A stretch of DNA of 11,976 nucleotides from Aquimarina sp. (GTDB lineage Bacteria; Bacteroidota; Bacteroidia; Flavobacteriales; Flavobacteriaceae): assembly GCA_002697475.1 (NCBI GenBank), contig NZVW01000096.1, positions 1-11,976 on the forward strand, written 5' to 3'. Positions 1 through 6,959 of this stretch are shown here, in pieces (position 1 is the stretch's first letter; every line of letters starts with the position of its first letter). A model generated the notes under the pieces. That model was not told where the DNA came from. It made no database searches and saw only the letters and a program-made list of their open reading frames with translations. The position numbers and the translations under genes are program-made.

Positions 1-1068
1 AATATTTATATAAACCGTTGGATCATCATAAACTGTATCTTGATTAAAAATATGATCAAATTCCTTTTTATAGTCTTCAGAAAAAAAGATATTATGCAGA
101 TCAAGCTCTTTGAATTCCTTTCGGATGCCCCAATAAAAAATTAAAGCTGAACTCGACCTAGGTTGTTCCAAGGTTCTTTCGGGATGTTTTTGATTTTTTA
201 GGAGCTTCTCGTAGGTAGGTACTACATCCATATTAGAAACTACAAGATCTGCAGGATAAAATTTTTCTTTAACCTCAACGCCTATCGCTTTATTATCTTC
301 AACTTTAATTTTATCAACTTCGCAATTAAAGTGAAAATTAACTCCAAGTTTTATGGCTAATTCATATATGGATTCTGTGATACTAAACATCCCTCCCTTT
401 GGTAAAAAAGTACCATAGTATTGTTCTAAATGCGGTATCATGGACATTATACCAGGAGTAAGATAAGGAGAGGAACCATTATAAGTAGCAAATCTATTAA
501 AGAGTTGAACTAACTTTTCATCTTTAAAGGATTCCCTGTTTACCTCATCTAATGTGCTGTCAATATCTAAAGAATTAATTTTAAATATTGCTTTTAATGT
601 ATCTTTAGTAAAATAAGTTGATAATTTATGAAGCGATTTTTCTAAAAAAAGAGAGGCCGTGAGATCATATTTTTGTTTTGACCGCTTAAAATATTGAAGA
701 ATTTCATTTCTATCGACGTCAAAAACTTTTTCAGCTTCTTCAGCAAATTTGTGCTGATCGGCATATGAGGTAAACCGAGTTCCATCTTCATAAAAATAGT
801 TACAAACTATATCTTTTCTATTGTACTCAAAATAGTTTTCCATATCAACCCCTGAGAGTTCAAAAAGCTCTTCGACATACTGAGGCATAGTAAAAAGAGA
901 AGGGCCTCTATCAAATCTATACGCTCCTAATTGGAACTGTGAAAGTTTTCCTCCCGGATAGTTATTGGCCTCAAACACCTCCACTTCGTAACCTAGGTTA
1001 CTAAGCCGTACAGCAGAGCTCAAACCTGCAATCCCTGAACCAATTATAAGTGCTTTCTTTCCTTTCAT
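1..1068 (-). CDS. crtD: CrtD-type carotenoid desaturase (3' end missing)
   Basis: FAD-dependent carotenoid desaturase of the CrtI/CrtD amine-oxidase-like family, probably 1-hydroxycarotenoid 3,4-desaturase acting on membrane carotenoids. I translated the frame by hand: 356 codons from the ATG at 1068 to the left edge contain no stop, against about 490 residues for a full protein, so the C-terminal quarter lies outside. Visible: the dinucleotide-binding GxGxxG at residues 10-15, an acidic residue (E33) ending the second beta strand, the family PGGK motif at 38-41, and DRGPSLFTMP from residue 53. The pattern GPSLFTMP with Y-F-Y-E-D-G further on resembles flavobacterial CrtD more than their phytoene desaturases, which have a GPSWYWMP-like motif; this comparison is from memory, so CrtI remains possible. 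It is transcribed divergently from the gene at 1163. No other carotenoid gene lies inside the window; neighbours may lie to the left. Confidence 0.85.
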   Translation of the reverse strand, partial: MKGKKALIIGSGIAGLSSAVRLSNLGYEVEVFEANNYPGGKLSQFQLGAYRFDRGPSLFTMPQYVEELFELSGVDMENYFEYNRKDIVCNYFYEDGTRFTSYADQHKFAEEAEKVFDVDRNEILQYFKRSKQKYDLTASLFLEKSLHKLSTYFTKDTLKAIFKINSLDIDSTLDEVNRESFKDEKLVQLFNRFATYNGSSPYLTPGIMSMIPHLEQYYGTFLPKGGMFSITESIYELAIKLGVNFHFNCEVDKIKVEDNKAIGVEVKEKFYPADLVVSNMDVVPTYEKLLKNQKHPERTLEQPRSSSALIFYWGIRKEFKELDLHNIFFSEDYKKEFDHIFNQDTVYDDPTVYINI

Positions 1069-1162
1069 AGTATTGGCTAAAGATAGCTTTTAAGTGTAAG
1101 ACTTTAAAAGTTTTGAATAGTTTGGTATAATTTTTTATATATCTTTAACATTAAATATTCCT

Positions 1163-1585
1163 ATGATGAACAAACTTTTTATTCTTGCGATATTTTCTTT
1201 TGCATTTCTATTTTCTACAGCTCAGGAAAATGATAAAATAGAATCTGTACCTAAAATTATTACTAAGATGTCCATAGGAAAATCTTTTGATATTGGGTCA
1301 AAATCAATACGATTTATAGATATTCTTGAAGACTCAAGATGTCCGTCTGATGTAACTTGTGTTTGGGCCGGACAGGCTAAAGCAAAAATTCAAATTTTGG
1401 AAAACGGTTCAGTAATAGAAGAAAAAATAATCACGTTTGGAGCTAGTGGTGTTAATCCGAAAAGAACTACGGAAATCCTTAAAACGGATACAAAAACTAT
1501 TTTGGGTTATAATATTTCACCTTATCCCAAATCTTCAAATAATATTCCGAAGTCAGAATATACTTTGGATTTTATATTAAAGTAG
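1163..1585 (+). CDS. Small secreted protein with a Cys-Pro/Cys-Val-Trp-Ala-Gly motif
   Basis: Protein of 140 residues (139 if the second ATG at 1166 is used) with a signal peptide: Met-Met-Asn-Lys, a hydrophobic stretch at about 5-19, and a predicted cut before Gln21, the usual S-T-A|Q pattern of Bacteroidota. The mature part is about 120 residues. Its clearest mark is DSRCPSDVTCVWAG at 57-70, whose two cysteines (C60, C66) could form a disulfide in the periplasm. I have seen this SRCP...CxWAG pattern in uncharacterised secreted Bacteroidota proteins but know no assigned function. The rest looks like an all-beta domain. The gene diverges from the carotenoid desaturase and converges on the feo operon, its stop codon lying only 5 bases from that of the Cys-rich protein at 1591. 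No terminator hairpin separates the two. Function unknown. Confidence 0.85.
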   Translation: MMNKLFILAIFSFAFLFSTAQENDKIESVPKIITKMSIGKSFDIGSKSIRFIDILEDSRCPSDVTCVWAGQAKAKIQILENGSVIEEKIITFGASGVNPKRTTEILKTDTKTILGYNISPYPKSSNNIPKSEYTLDFILK

Positions 1586-1590
1586 GGGAT

Positions 1591-1740
1591 TTAATGACAC
1601 CCACAATCATTTTTGCCACAAGCTGCTTGTGATTTATTATTGGATTTTACTACTGTCTTCCAGAAAAACTTCTTGACAAGGTAACCTATTGCCAAAGAAA
1701 AGCAAATCAGTACAAGTATATTTTGAAGGATTAAATTCAT
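1591..1740 (-). CDS. FeoB-associated Cys-rich membrane protein
   Basis: A 49-residue protein, short enough to escape gene callers with a 60-residue cutoff. It begins MNLILQNILVLICFSLAIGY, a single membrane helix of about residues 3-22, then a basic stretch with KK and W, then a Cys-rich tail ending CGKNDCGCH (cysteines 41, 46 and 48, plus a final His). Helix plus short C-terminal Cys cluster directly after feoB is the signature of the FeoB-associated Cys-rich family, often annotated as the third Feo component in Bacteroidota. Its exact role is not settled; metal binding or stabilisation of the FeoB complex is inferred from position and cysteines. It starts 42 bases after the feoB stop on the same strand, so co-transcription is likely. 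No clear ribosome-binding site is seen, which is normal for this phylum. Confidence 0.88.
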   Translation of the reverse strand: MNLILQNILVLICFSLAIGYLVKKFFWKTVVKSNNKSQAACGKNDCGCH

Positions 1741-1782
1741 ACTACCGTAGTCTGTTTTTATTAATTAAACTTACTTTATAGT

Positions 1783-3879
1783 TTATTGCAATAATTGATA
1801 TGCCGCTAATGCCACAATATATGCAATACAAGTCATAAAAGTTAACTGAATTACCGGCCATTTCCAACTATTAGTCTCTCTTTTAACAATTGCTAATGTA
1901 CTCATACACTGCATAGCAAAAGCATAGAATAACAGTAGTGAAATTCCTGTTGCCAGATTGAATAGCCTTCCCCCGGTTACTGGATTCACTTCTGCAGCCA
2001 TTCGATTTTTTATCGTTTCTTCTTCATCACTTCCTACACTATAAATTGTTGCTAATGTCCCGACAAAAACCTCTCTCGCGGCAAATGAGCTTATGATTCC
2101 GATACCTATTTTCCAATCATAGCCCAAAGGAGCTACTACCGGCTCAATAGCCTTACCTGCATATCCGATAAACGAATATTCTAATTTAGTAGAAGTAATC
2201 TTGCGTTCTAATTCAATACCCTCGAGATTAGGATGCTCAGTTTTTACGATTTCTTCTGCATTATCAAATTTATCATTTGGTCCAAAGCTGGCTAAAACCC
2301 ATAAAATAATGGAAATAGCAAGTATGATTTTTCCGGCACCAAATACAAAAGCTTTTGTTTTTTCGATGACATTAATAGCCACATTTTTAAACATAGGTAC
2401 CTTGTAGCTGGGCATTTCAATGACAAAATAAGTCTTACTTTTTATCTTCAGAGAATTATTGAGCAACCAGGCAGTCGCGACCGCTGCTCCAAAACCGATA
2501 AAGTACAAGGCCATAAGAGCAATACTCTGATAGCTCAGTATCCATCCTACCTTTTCATCCGGTATAATTAAGGAAATAATTATAAGGTAAACAGGCAATC
2601 TTGCAGAACAAGTGGTAAATGGTACTACTAAAATCGTTATTAGTCTTTCCTTCCAGTTTTCTATATTTCGGGTAGCCATTACAGCTGGTATAGCACAAGC
2701 TGTTCCTGAAACCAGCGGAACTACACTTTTGCCACTCAATCCAAATTTACGCATAACCCGATCCATCAGAAAGACTACTCTACTCATATAGCCACTTTCT
2801 TCAAGAATGGATATAAAAAGAAATAAAAATGCTATCTGCGGTATAAAAATTACTATTCCACCTAATCCCGGTATAATGCCCTCAGTAATTAAATCCATAA
2901 ACGGACCTGAAGGAAGAACGGCCTTAGCAGATTCGCTCATCCAGACAAACGCTTCATCGATTAAGTCCATAGGATAAGACGACCAATCATAAATTGCCTG
3001 AAATATTAGAAGCAGAATGGTAAAGAAAATAAAATATCCCCAAAACCTATGGGTCAATATTCTATCCAGTCTTTCCCTAAGTCCTGTAGCAGCTTGTTCG
3101 TCTACGAAAACGGTTTTCTTCAATGTTTCGTTGATAAACTGGTATCTTTTTATCGTTTCCTGCTGCTGCATCCTTTTTAGTTCACTCTCTGACTTTAATT
3201 TAAAATCAGGCGTTACTTCTAGGCCTTGCTTCGTTATTTTCCTAAAATTGACATCTTGAGTTATTACCAGCCATAACTTATATAGTGATTGATTAGGAAA
3301 GGCCTTTCGTAGTCTTTCAAAATAATGAGGTGCAAAAGTTAAGGCATTTACACAAGGTGTTTTGGATATTGAAGCGTAAGATTCGATAAGATTTTTTAGC
3401 TTATCAATTCCTTGATTTTTTCTTGCACTGACCAGAACTACTTTAGTATGAAGCTCCTGCTCCAGTGCTTCTAAGTCTATTGAAATTCCCTTTCTTTCCA
3501 TTCTGTCAGCCATATTGATGACCAAAATTGTAGGGATTTCAAGATCCTTTATCTGAGTAAATAGTAATAAATTTCGTTTTAAATTTTCTACATCACTCAC
3601 AACAACAGCGACGTCAGGAAAATCTTTATCATTTTTATTGAGTAAAAGCTCAATAACTACATTTTCATCTAATGAGGAAGCATTTAGACTGTATGTGCCC
3701 GGCAAATCTAAAACATGTGCCTTTACACCTCTGGAAAGTTTACATATCCCTTCCTTTTTCTCTACAGTAATACCCGGATAATTTCCCACTTGTTGATTTA
3801 ATCCGGTAAGCAAATTGAAAACAGAAGTTTTTCCTGTATTAGGATTACCTATTAATGAAACTTTAATTTGCTTAGACAT
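1783..3879 (-). CDS. feoB: Ferrous iron transporter B
   Basis: GTP-driven Fe(II) importer of the inner membrane, 698 residues, normal for the family. Order of parts: an N-terminal G domain at about 1-165 with G1 GNPNTGKT (11-18), G2 Thr38 in GNYPGITVE, G3 DLPG (58-61), G4 NMAD (122-125) and G5 SAR (151-153); a helical GDP-dissociation-inhibitor-like segment at about 166-270; and a polytopic membrane domain from about 280 onward. The two gate repeats are recognisable by SGTACAIPA (C395) and TTCSARLPVY (C424), the conserved cysteine regions proposed to line the ion path. The ATG at 3879 follows the feoA stop by 15 bases, and a Cys-rich membrane protein gene follows 42 bases downstream, so the three form one operon. 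No G-motif residue is missing and the frame is intact, so it should be functional. Confidence 0.97.
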   Translation of the reverse strand: MSKQIKVSLIGNPNTGKTSVFNLLTGLNQQVGNYPGITVEKKEGICKLSRGVKAHVLDLPGTYSLNASSLDENVVIELLLNKNDKDFPDVAVVVSDVENLKRNLLLFTQIKDLEIPTILVINMADRMERKGISIDLEALEQELHTKVVLVSARKNQGIDKLKNLIESYASISKTPCVNALTFAPHYFERLRKAFPNQSLYKLWLVITQDVNFRKITKQGLEVTPDFKLKSESELKRMQQQETIKRYQFINETLKKTVFVDEQAATGLRERLDRILTHRFWGYFIFFTILLLIFQAIYDWSSYPMDLIDEAFVWMSESAKAVLPSGPFMDLITEGIIPGLGGIVIFIPQIAFLFLFISILEESGYMSRVVFLMDRVMRKFGLSGKSVVPLVSGTACAIPAVMATRNIENWKERLITILVVPFTTCSARLPVYLIIISLIIPDEKVGWILSYQSIALMALYFIGFGAAVATAWLLNNSLKIKSKTYFVIEMPSYKVPMFKNVAINVIEKTKAFVFGAGKIILAISIILWVLASFGPNDKFDNAEEIVKTEHPNLEGIELERKITSTKLEYSFIGYAGKAIEPVVAPLGYDWKIGIGIISSFAAREVFVGTLATIYSVGSDEEETIKNRMAAEVNPVTGGRLFNLATGISLLLFYAFAMQCMSTLAIVKRETNSWKWPVIQLTFMTCIAYIVALAAYQLLQ

Positions 3880-3894
3880 AAAAGGGATTTACAA

Positions 3895-4122
3895 TTACAA
3901 AATTTGAACTTCTATCTGTGCAGCAGTTTCCTTTCTGATAGCTAAGTGGCTACCATTAATATTCAGATACATAGGACATTTAAAAGGTGCTGTTTGTAAC
4001 ATCTGCACTTCATTACCAGGTAAACAACCCATCTCCAAAAGCTTCAAAGGTATCCCATCCGTGGTAATATCCTTAATTAAAGCTTTATCCCCTCTCTTCA
4101 AATCTGCAATTGTAACTTTCAA
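3895..4122 (-). CDS. feoA: Ferrous iron transport protein A, TTG start
   Basis: Small cytosolic SH3-like protein (75 residues) that binds FeoB and is needed for Fe(II) uptake. The family pattern is clear: an N-terminal L-x-x-L/D-L-K-R-G-like turn (DLKRGDKALI), the central LLEMGCLPGNEV, and LNINGSHLAIRKE near the end. The start is not ATG. The codon at 4122-4120 is TTG, and upstream in frame there is no ATG before the stop codon at 4143-4141; the next internal Met (about residue 31) would remove the first beta strands. TTG at 4122 gives the usual family length. An AAGGA lies immediately before it, but only 1-2 bases away, too close for a standard ribosome-binding site. An ATT codon at 4140 is a remote alternative. 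First gene of the feo operon; see the promoter at 4152-4180. Confidence 0.93.
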   Translation of the reverse strand: MKVTIADLKRGDKALIKDITTDGIPLKLLEMGCLPGNEVQMLQTAPFKCPMYLNINGSHLAIRKETAAQIEVQIL

Positions 4123-4129
4123 ATCCTTA

Positions 4130-4145
4130 TTTAGATTAATTTAAA
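4130..4145. promoter_or_regulatory. Near-palindrome in the feoA leader, candidate metal-regulator operator
   Basis: TTTAGATTAATTTAAA reads as a palindrome with one mismatched pair out of eight (G4134 opposite T4141). It lies between the predicted transcription start of feoA (about 4146) and the TTG start at 4122, where a repressor would block transcription. Position and symmetry would suit a Fur- or DtxR/MntR-type repressor, but the sequence is AT-only apart from one base and short AT palindromes are frequent in this genome, so this is a suggestion from position. Confidence 0.3.
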
Positions 4146-4151
4146 ACTAGA

Positions 4152-4180
4152 CAAAAATAAGGTAAAATTTATCATCCAAA
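4152..4180 (-). promoter_or_regulatory. Promoter of the feoA-feoB operon (Bacteroidota type)
   Basis: On the minus strand a -33 element TTTG (4180-4177) is followed after 17 bases by TATTTTTG (4159-4152), an exact match to the Bacteroidota -7 consensus TAnnTTTG. The start of transcription would be about 4146, leaving a leader of about 24 bases before the TTG start of feoA. One arm of an 8-base inverted repeat, CTAGACAA (4147-4154) with TTGTCTAG (4203-4210), overlaps the -7 element and could be part of a regulator site. Confidence 0.72.
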
Positions 4181-4458
4181 AAACTTAGCCCTTAAAAATA
4201 TCTTGTCTAGACTTTTTCAAACTTCAAAGCTTCTGTATTTGTTTACTGAATTTGATCAGGAAATACCCCTGACTACAGTCAGGTGAATGTCCCTTTAATA
4301 GTCCGAAATCTTTGAATTTCAAATTTTCAGGACTTCTGAGCTTACGTCCTATCATAGTTTCGCCACAAGTTTCGAAATCAGGAGTAAACCGAAAATCCTT
4401 AAATCAGAGTAGGTATCATCTAAAAGAAAATTAATAAAACTAATTAAACCTATTAATC
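4181..4458. other. Intergenic region with inverted repeats, upstream of the lipoprotein gene
   Basis: No coding frame of note was found between the feo promoter and the ATG at 4459. The stretch holds an 8-base inverted-repeat arm at 4203-4210 (partner 4147-4154), an imperfect palindrome at 4263-4288, and a looser inverted pair AGGAC...GTCCT at about 4330-4351. I could not find an exact TAnnTTTG box on the plus strand. The nearest is TAGTTTCG at about 4358, without a convincing -33 element, so the promoter of the lipoprotein gene stays undefined. Confidence 0.5.
4263..4288. repeat. 26-base imperfect palindrome, candidate operator
   Basis: Perfect core arms CCTGACT (4268-4274) and AGTCAGG (4277-4283) around the two bases AC. 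Outward the symmetry continues at three of five pairs (4266/4285, 4264/4287, 4263/4288), giving 10 of 13 pairs overall. It is not followed by a T-run on either strand, so it is not a standard terminator. It sits about 170 bases upstream of the lipoprotein start and about 85 bases behind the feo promoter, consistent with a dimeric regulator site for one or both genes. Confidence 0.45.
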
Positions 4459-6084
4459 ATGAAAAACTTTAAAATTAAACTATTAACACTAGCAAGTATT
4501 TTGACATTAATATCTTGTGAACAAAAAGAATATGTCACTGATGATGCTGAAATATCAGGTATAGAAGTTAAATCTTCAACTGAAATTAAGCTCGAAAACG
4601 GAAATATCATCAGAATTCAGGAAATAAACGATGGTCAATTACAAGGAACTTTTATTATGGAAGAGAGCGACTGCCAATCCTGTTCTACATTAAATAACCT
4701 TTTCGAAGCTTCACAAAAAGATCTTAATGAGCAGGAAATATTTTGGGCTTTATCAGAACCAGGTACTGCTATTCCAAAATTTTTAAAAGCAAAAGAAGTC
4801 AACTCAGGAATTAATAAAAGTTCTGTTTCTCAGGGATGGGCAAGAAACTTAACCACTGACCTCCCCATTGGCACTCCAATTGTCACAAGAACTGTGGCTT
4901 GTAATAACAGTGATTTTACCAGTTCTATTGCCGGAGGTTTTCTAGGTAATCCGGAGTTTGTAGCCTTGGACAAAACACCGTCAAACTACGCTGGTTTTGT
5001 TAATGATTGTGCCGGCCTTCCTAATTCCTACTGCAATAAAGGGACCAGATACAGGTTACAGGCAGTAATGCATAATATAAAGAAGTGGAGAGGTAAAATT
5101 TGTAGTAAAGCTGTACAAAGTTCTACAAATGATCATTATGTTAATAGCACTACTGGCGGCTTATGTCAAAGCCCTCCCTGCAGTTCTTATGTAGGTCCGG
5201 AATTATATTTCGAGTACTATGCAGGAGGTAAATGGAAATCTATGAAAAACCCTAACGGATTATACCCAGAAGGTTTTGAAGTCCCTGCGAATTCAACTAA
5301 AGTCTACAGCTATTGGTGGAATACATCCGTCAATACATCATTTAGATTACGAGTTAAAAATGCAATGGCCAAGGATCAGTTTGACTTTATGATGGATCAA
5401 CCAGACCCTGTTATAAATCCAGGAGGTGGTAATAATGTAACTCCAGAAGATTTTCCACAGTTACCAGACTATGTTCAATTATCCTATGGAACTTTAGGTA
5501 TGCAAAATTACCGAGTGGAAGTTGATTTTACGAATATAATCGATAGCAAGCCTACTATTAAAATTCCTGTTCAATTTTTGCCGGTACTACCTGAGTATGA
5601 TGGAGAAGTGATTTTTCCAAATAATTTTTGTGGATTGAGAATCAGAAAGCCTTCACGATTTATATGGTTGGATAACGGAGGGCAGGTCGTAAACTCCTTC
5701 CCGTATAATTATGTGCCGGAAGATAGCTCTGTGGAAGAACTATTTGGCTTTTCAGTATATGCTAATGGAATTGAATTCACAGGGCCCGTTGGAGCTTGTG
5801 AAGAAGCTAATGAAAACTGGCACTTTCCATTTCCTTTTACTCAAACAGAAACCGTAATGAATCAACCTCTGCATCTGGTTATAGAACTGGAGCAGGACTC
5901 TGAAATAGAGCTTTTAAATTACAATGTTAAACCACAGGAACCCCTTGATGTAGATGAGCTCTTTGAAGAAGTAGACTTCAATGAACTTATTTCTTATTTC
6001 AATGAGACTTTTTATGAAGGATTCCAGCAATGGATAGATGCCGTATGTGAAGAAAATCCATCAGAATGCCCATTAGAAGATTAA
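4459..6084 (+). CDS. Large Cys-rich lipoprotein of unknown function
   Basis: A 541-residue predicted lipoprotein: basic start, hydrophobic stretch 8-18, lipobox LISC with Cys20 as the lipid-bearing residue. The next residues, EQKE, are charged like the export signals that send Bacteroidota lipoproteins to the cell surface, so surface exposure is plausible. The mature part has 12 further cysteines, an even number, many in close pairs: C72/C75 (CxxC), NDCAGLPNSYC, GLCQSPPC and AVCEENPSEC, consistent with disulfides. The middle part (about 130-320) is rich in Gly, Asn, Trp and Tyr, and the C-terminal 60 residues are strongly acidic (VDELFEEVDF). I recognise no catalytic motif or named domain. 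The ATG at 4459 gives a proper signal peptide. It is monocistronic, ending at the hairpin terminator of 6096-6126. It could be an adhesin-like or peptide-binding surface protein, but nothing in the sequence decides this. Confidence 0.9.
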   Translation: MKNFKIKLLTLASILTLISCEQKEYVTDDAEISGIEVKSSTEIKLENGNIIRIQEINDGQLQGTFIMEESDCQSCSTLNNLFEASQKDLNEQEIFWALSEPGTAIPKFLKAKEVNSGINKSSVSQGWARNLTTDLPIGTPIVTRTVACNNSDFTSSIAGGFLGNPEFVALDKTPSNYAGFVNDCAGLPNSYCNKGTRYRLQAVMHNIKKWRGKICSKAVQSSTNDHYVNSTTGGLCQSPPCSSYVGPELYFEYYAGGKWKSMKNPNGLYPEGFEVPANSTKVYSYWWNTSVNTSFRLRVKNAMAKDQFDFMMDQPDPVINPGGGNNVTPEDFPQLPDYVQLSYGTLGMQNYRVEVDFTNIIDSKPTIKIPVQFLPVLPEYDGEVIFPNNFCGLRIRKPSRFIWLDNGGQVVNSFPYNYVPEDSSVEELFGFSVYANGIEFTGPVGACEEANENWHFPFPFTQTETVMNQPLHLVIELEQDSEIELLNYNVKPQEPLDVDELFEEVDFNELISYFNETFYEGFQQWIDAVCEENPSECPLED

Positions 6085-6095
6085 AATCTCTAAAA

Positions 6096-6126
6096 AACAT
6101 TGACTAGGTAAACCCTAGTCAATGTT
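6096..6126. terminator. Bidirectional hairpin terminator overlapping the Sco stop codon
   Basis: A perfect 13-base stem, AACATTGACTAGG (6096-6108) and CCTAGTCAATGTT (6114-6126), with a 5-base loop. On the minus strand it runs into TTTTT, on the plus strand into GCTTTCTTTT, so it can stop both convergent transcripts: the lipoprotein gene ending at 6084 and the Sco gene ending at 6115. The Sco stop codon and its last few codons lie inside the stem. Confidence 0.88.
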
Positions 6127-6795
6127 GCTTTCTTTTAGTATTTCAATATCCTCCATCAACCTGTCGATTTCCTCAGGGTTTGTACCGTCATAAAATCCTC
6201 TTATTCTTTTTTGTTGATCCACAAGTACAAAATTCTCCGTATGAATCATATCATAAGGACCTCCATCACCATCAGATTTAGCAACCAAATAGGATTTTCT
6301 TGCCAAATCATAAATCTGCTTTTTATCACCTGTCAAAAGATTCCAACGATGATCATCTACTCCTTTATCTTTTGCATATCTTTTTAATCGATCTACCGTA
6401 TCAATATCCGGAGTAACCGAATGAGAAACCAGATACACCGTGGTATCATTCATTTTATTTAACCGTTCCTGAATCTGAACCATATGATCCGTCATAATGG
6501 GACAGATGGTTTGACAAGTGGTAAAAAAGAAATCTGCAACATAAATTTTGTCGGTGTATTTGCTTTGGGTAACAGGTTCTCCATTCTGGTTAATCAAAGA
6601 AAAATCTTTGATTACATGATATTTCCGCACATGCTGCACCGTACTATCCACCAGTTCAGTGCTTACCATATCCGGCTCATACACTTTTAGTGATCTTTCT
6701 GGCTTTAAAATAGAATATATGATGCTAATAATAATTGCCGATAACACAAAAAGTACAATGGCAAAGAATTTATATTTAGCAAAAAACCGAAGCAT
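6115..6795 (-). CDS. Sco-family (SCO1/SenC) copper-binding thioredoxin-like protein
   Basis: Membrane-anchored periplasmic thioredoxin-fold protein of 226 residues, used in assembling the CuA centre of cytochrome c oxidase or as a thiol-disulfide reductase. One N-terminal membrane helix at about 10-30 anchors the domain outside the inner membrane. The copper ligands of the family are all present: the CxxxC motif in TTCQTICP (C94, C98) and a distant His (H185 in DMIHTENF). Other family signs are ADFFFTTC before the cysteines, the SVTPD turn (126-130), and FVLVDQQKRIRGFYDG near the end. The ATG at 6795 lies about 20 bases after the predicted transcription start. It diverges from rseP and converges on the lipoprotein gene. 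No oxidase gene lies in the window, so its partner is encoded elsewhere. Confidence 0.95.
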   Translation of the reverse strand: MLRFFAKYKFFAIVLFVLSAIIISIIYSILKPERSLKVYEPDMVSTELVDSTVQHVRKYHVIKDFSLINQNGEPVTQSKYTDKIYVADFFFTTCQTICPIMTDHMVQIQERLNKMNDTTVYLVSHSVTPDIDTVDRLKRYAKDKGVDDHRWNLLTGDKKQIYDLARKSYLVAKSDGDGGPYDMIHTENFVLVDQQKRIRGFYDGTNPEEIDRLMEDIEILKESNID

Positions 6796-6821
6796 AATTA
6801 AATTTTAGTTTTGAGATGATG

Positions 6822-6829
6822 CAAAAGTA
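6822..6829 (-). promoter_or_regulatory. -7 box of the Sco gene promoter
   Basis: On the minus strand TACTTTTG matches TAnnTTTG exactly and lies 27 bases upstream of the Sco ATG, which would give a leader of about 20 bases. No good TTTG is found at -33, only a TTTA-like stretch, so the call rests on the -7 box and its distance. Confidence 0.55.
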
Positions 6830-6925
6830 CAAGGATTACTACATTATTAAAGCCCAGCAACTTTAAAAAAATACTAAATCGCAGTTTCAAGTGTATGATT
6901 TCTTTTATAAACTAGACTAAAAGAT

Positions 6926-6933
6926 TACTTTTG
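6926..6933 (+). promoter_or_regulatory. -7 box of the rseP promoter
   Basis: TACTTTTG, the same octamer as in the Sco promoter, matches TAnnTTTG exactly and lies 26 bases before the rseP ATG at 6960. A T-rich stretch at 6903-6906 is 19 bases upstream, a weak -33 element. The two divergent promoters share one 160-base intergenic region. Confidence 0.58.
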
Positions 6934-6959
6934 CGTGATTTAATTTTGAATAAAAACTT

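Noticed and set aside
2201..2407. Open frames on the plus strand inside feoB (also 3017-3259)
   Set aside because: They are antisense to conserved feoB sequence, have no promoter and no protein-like features.
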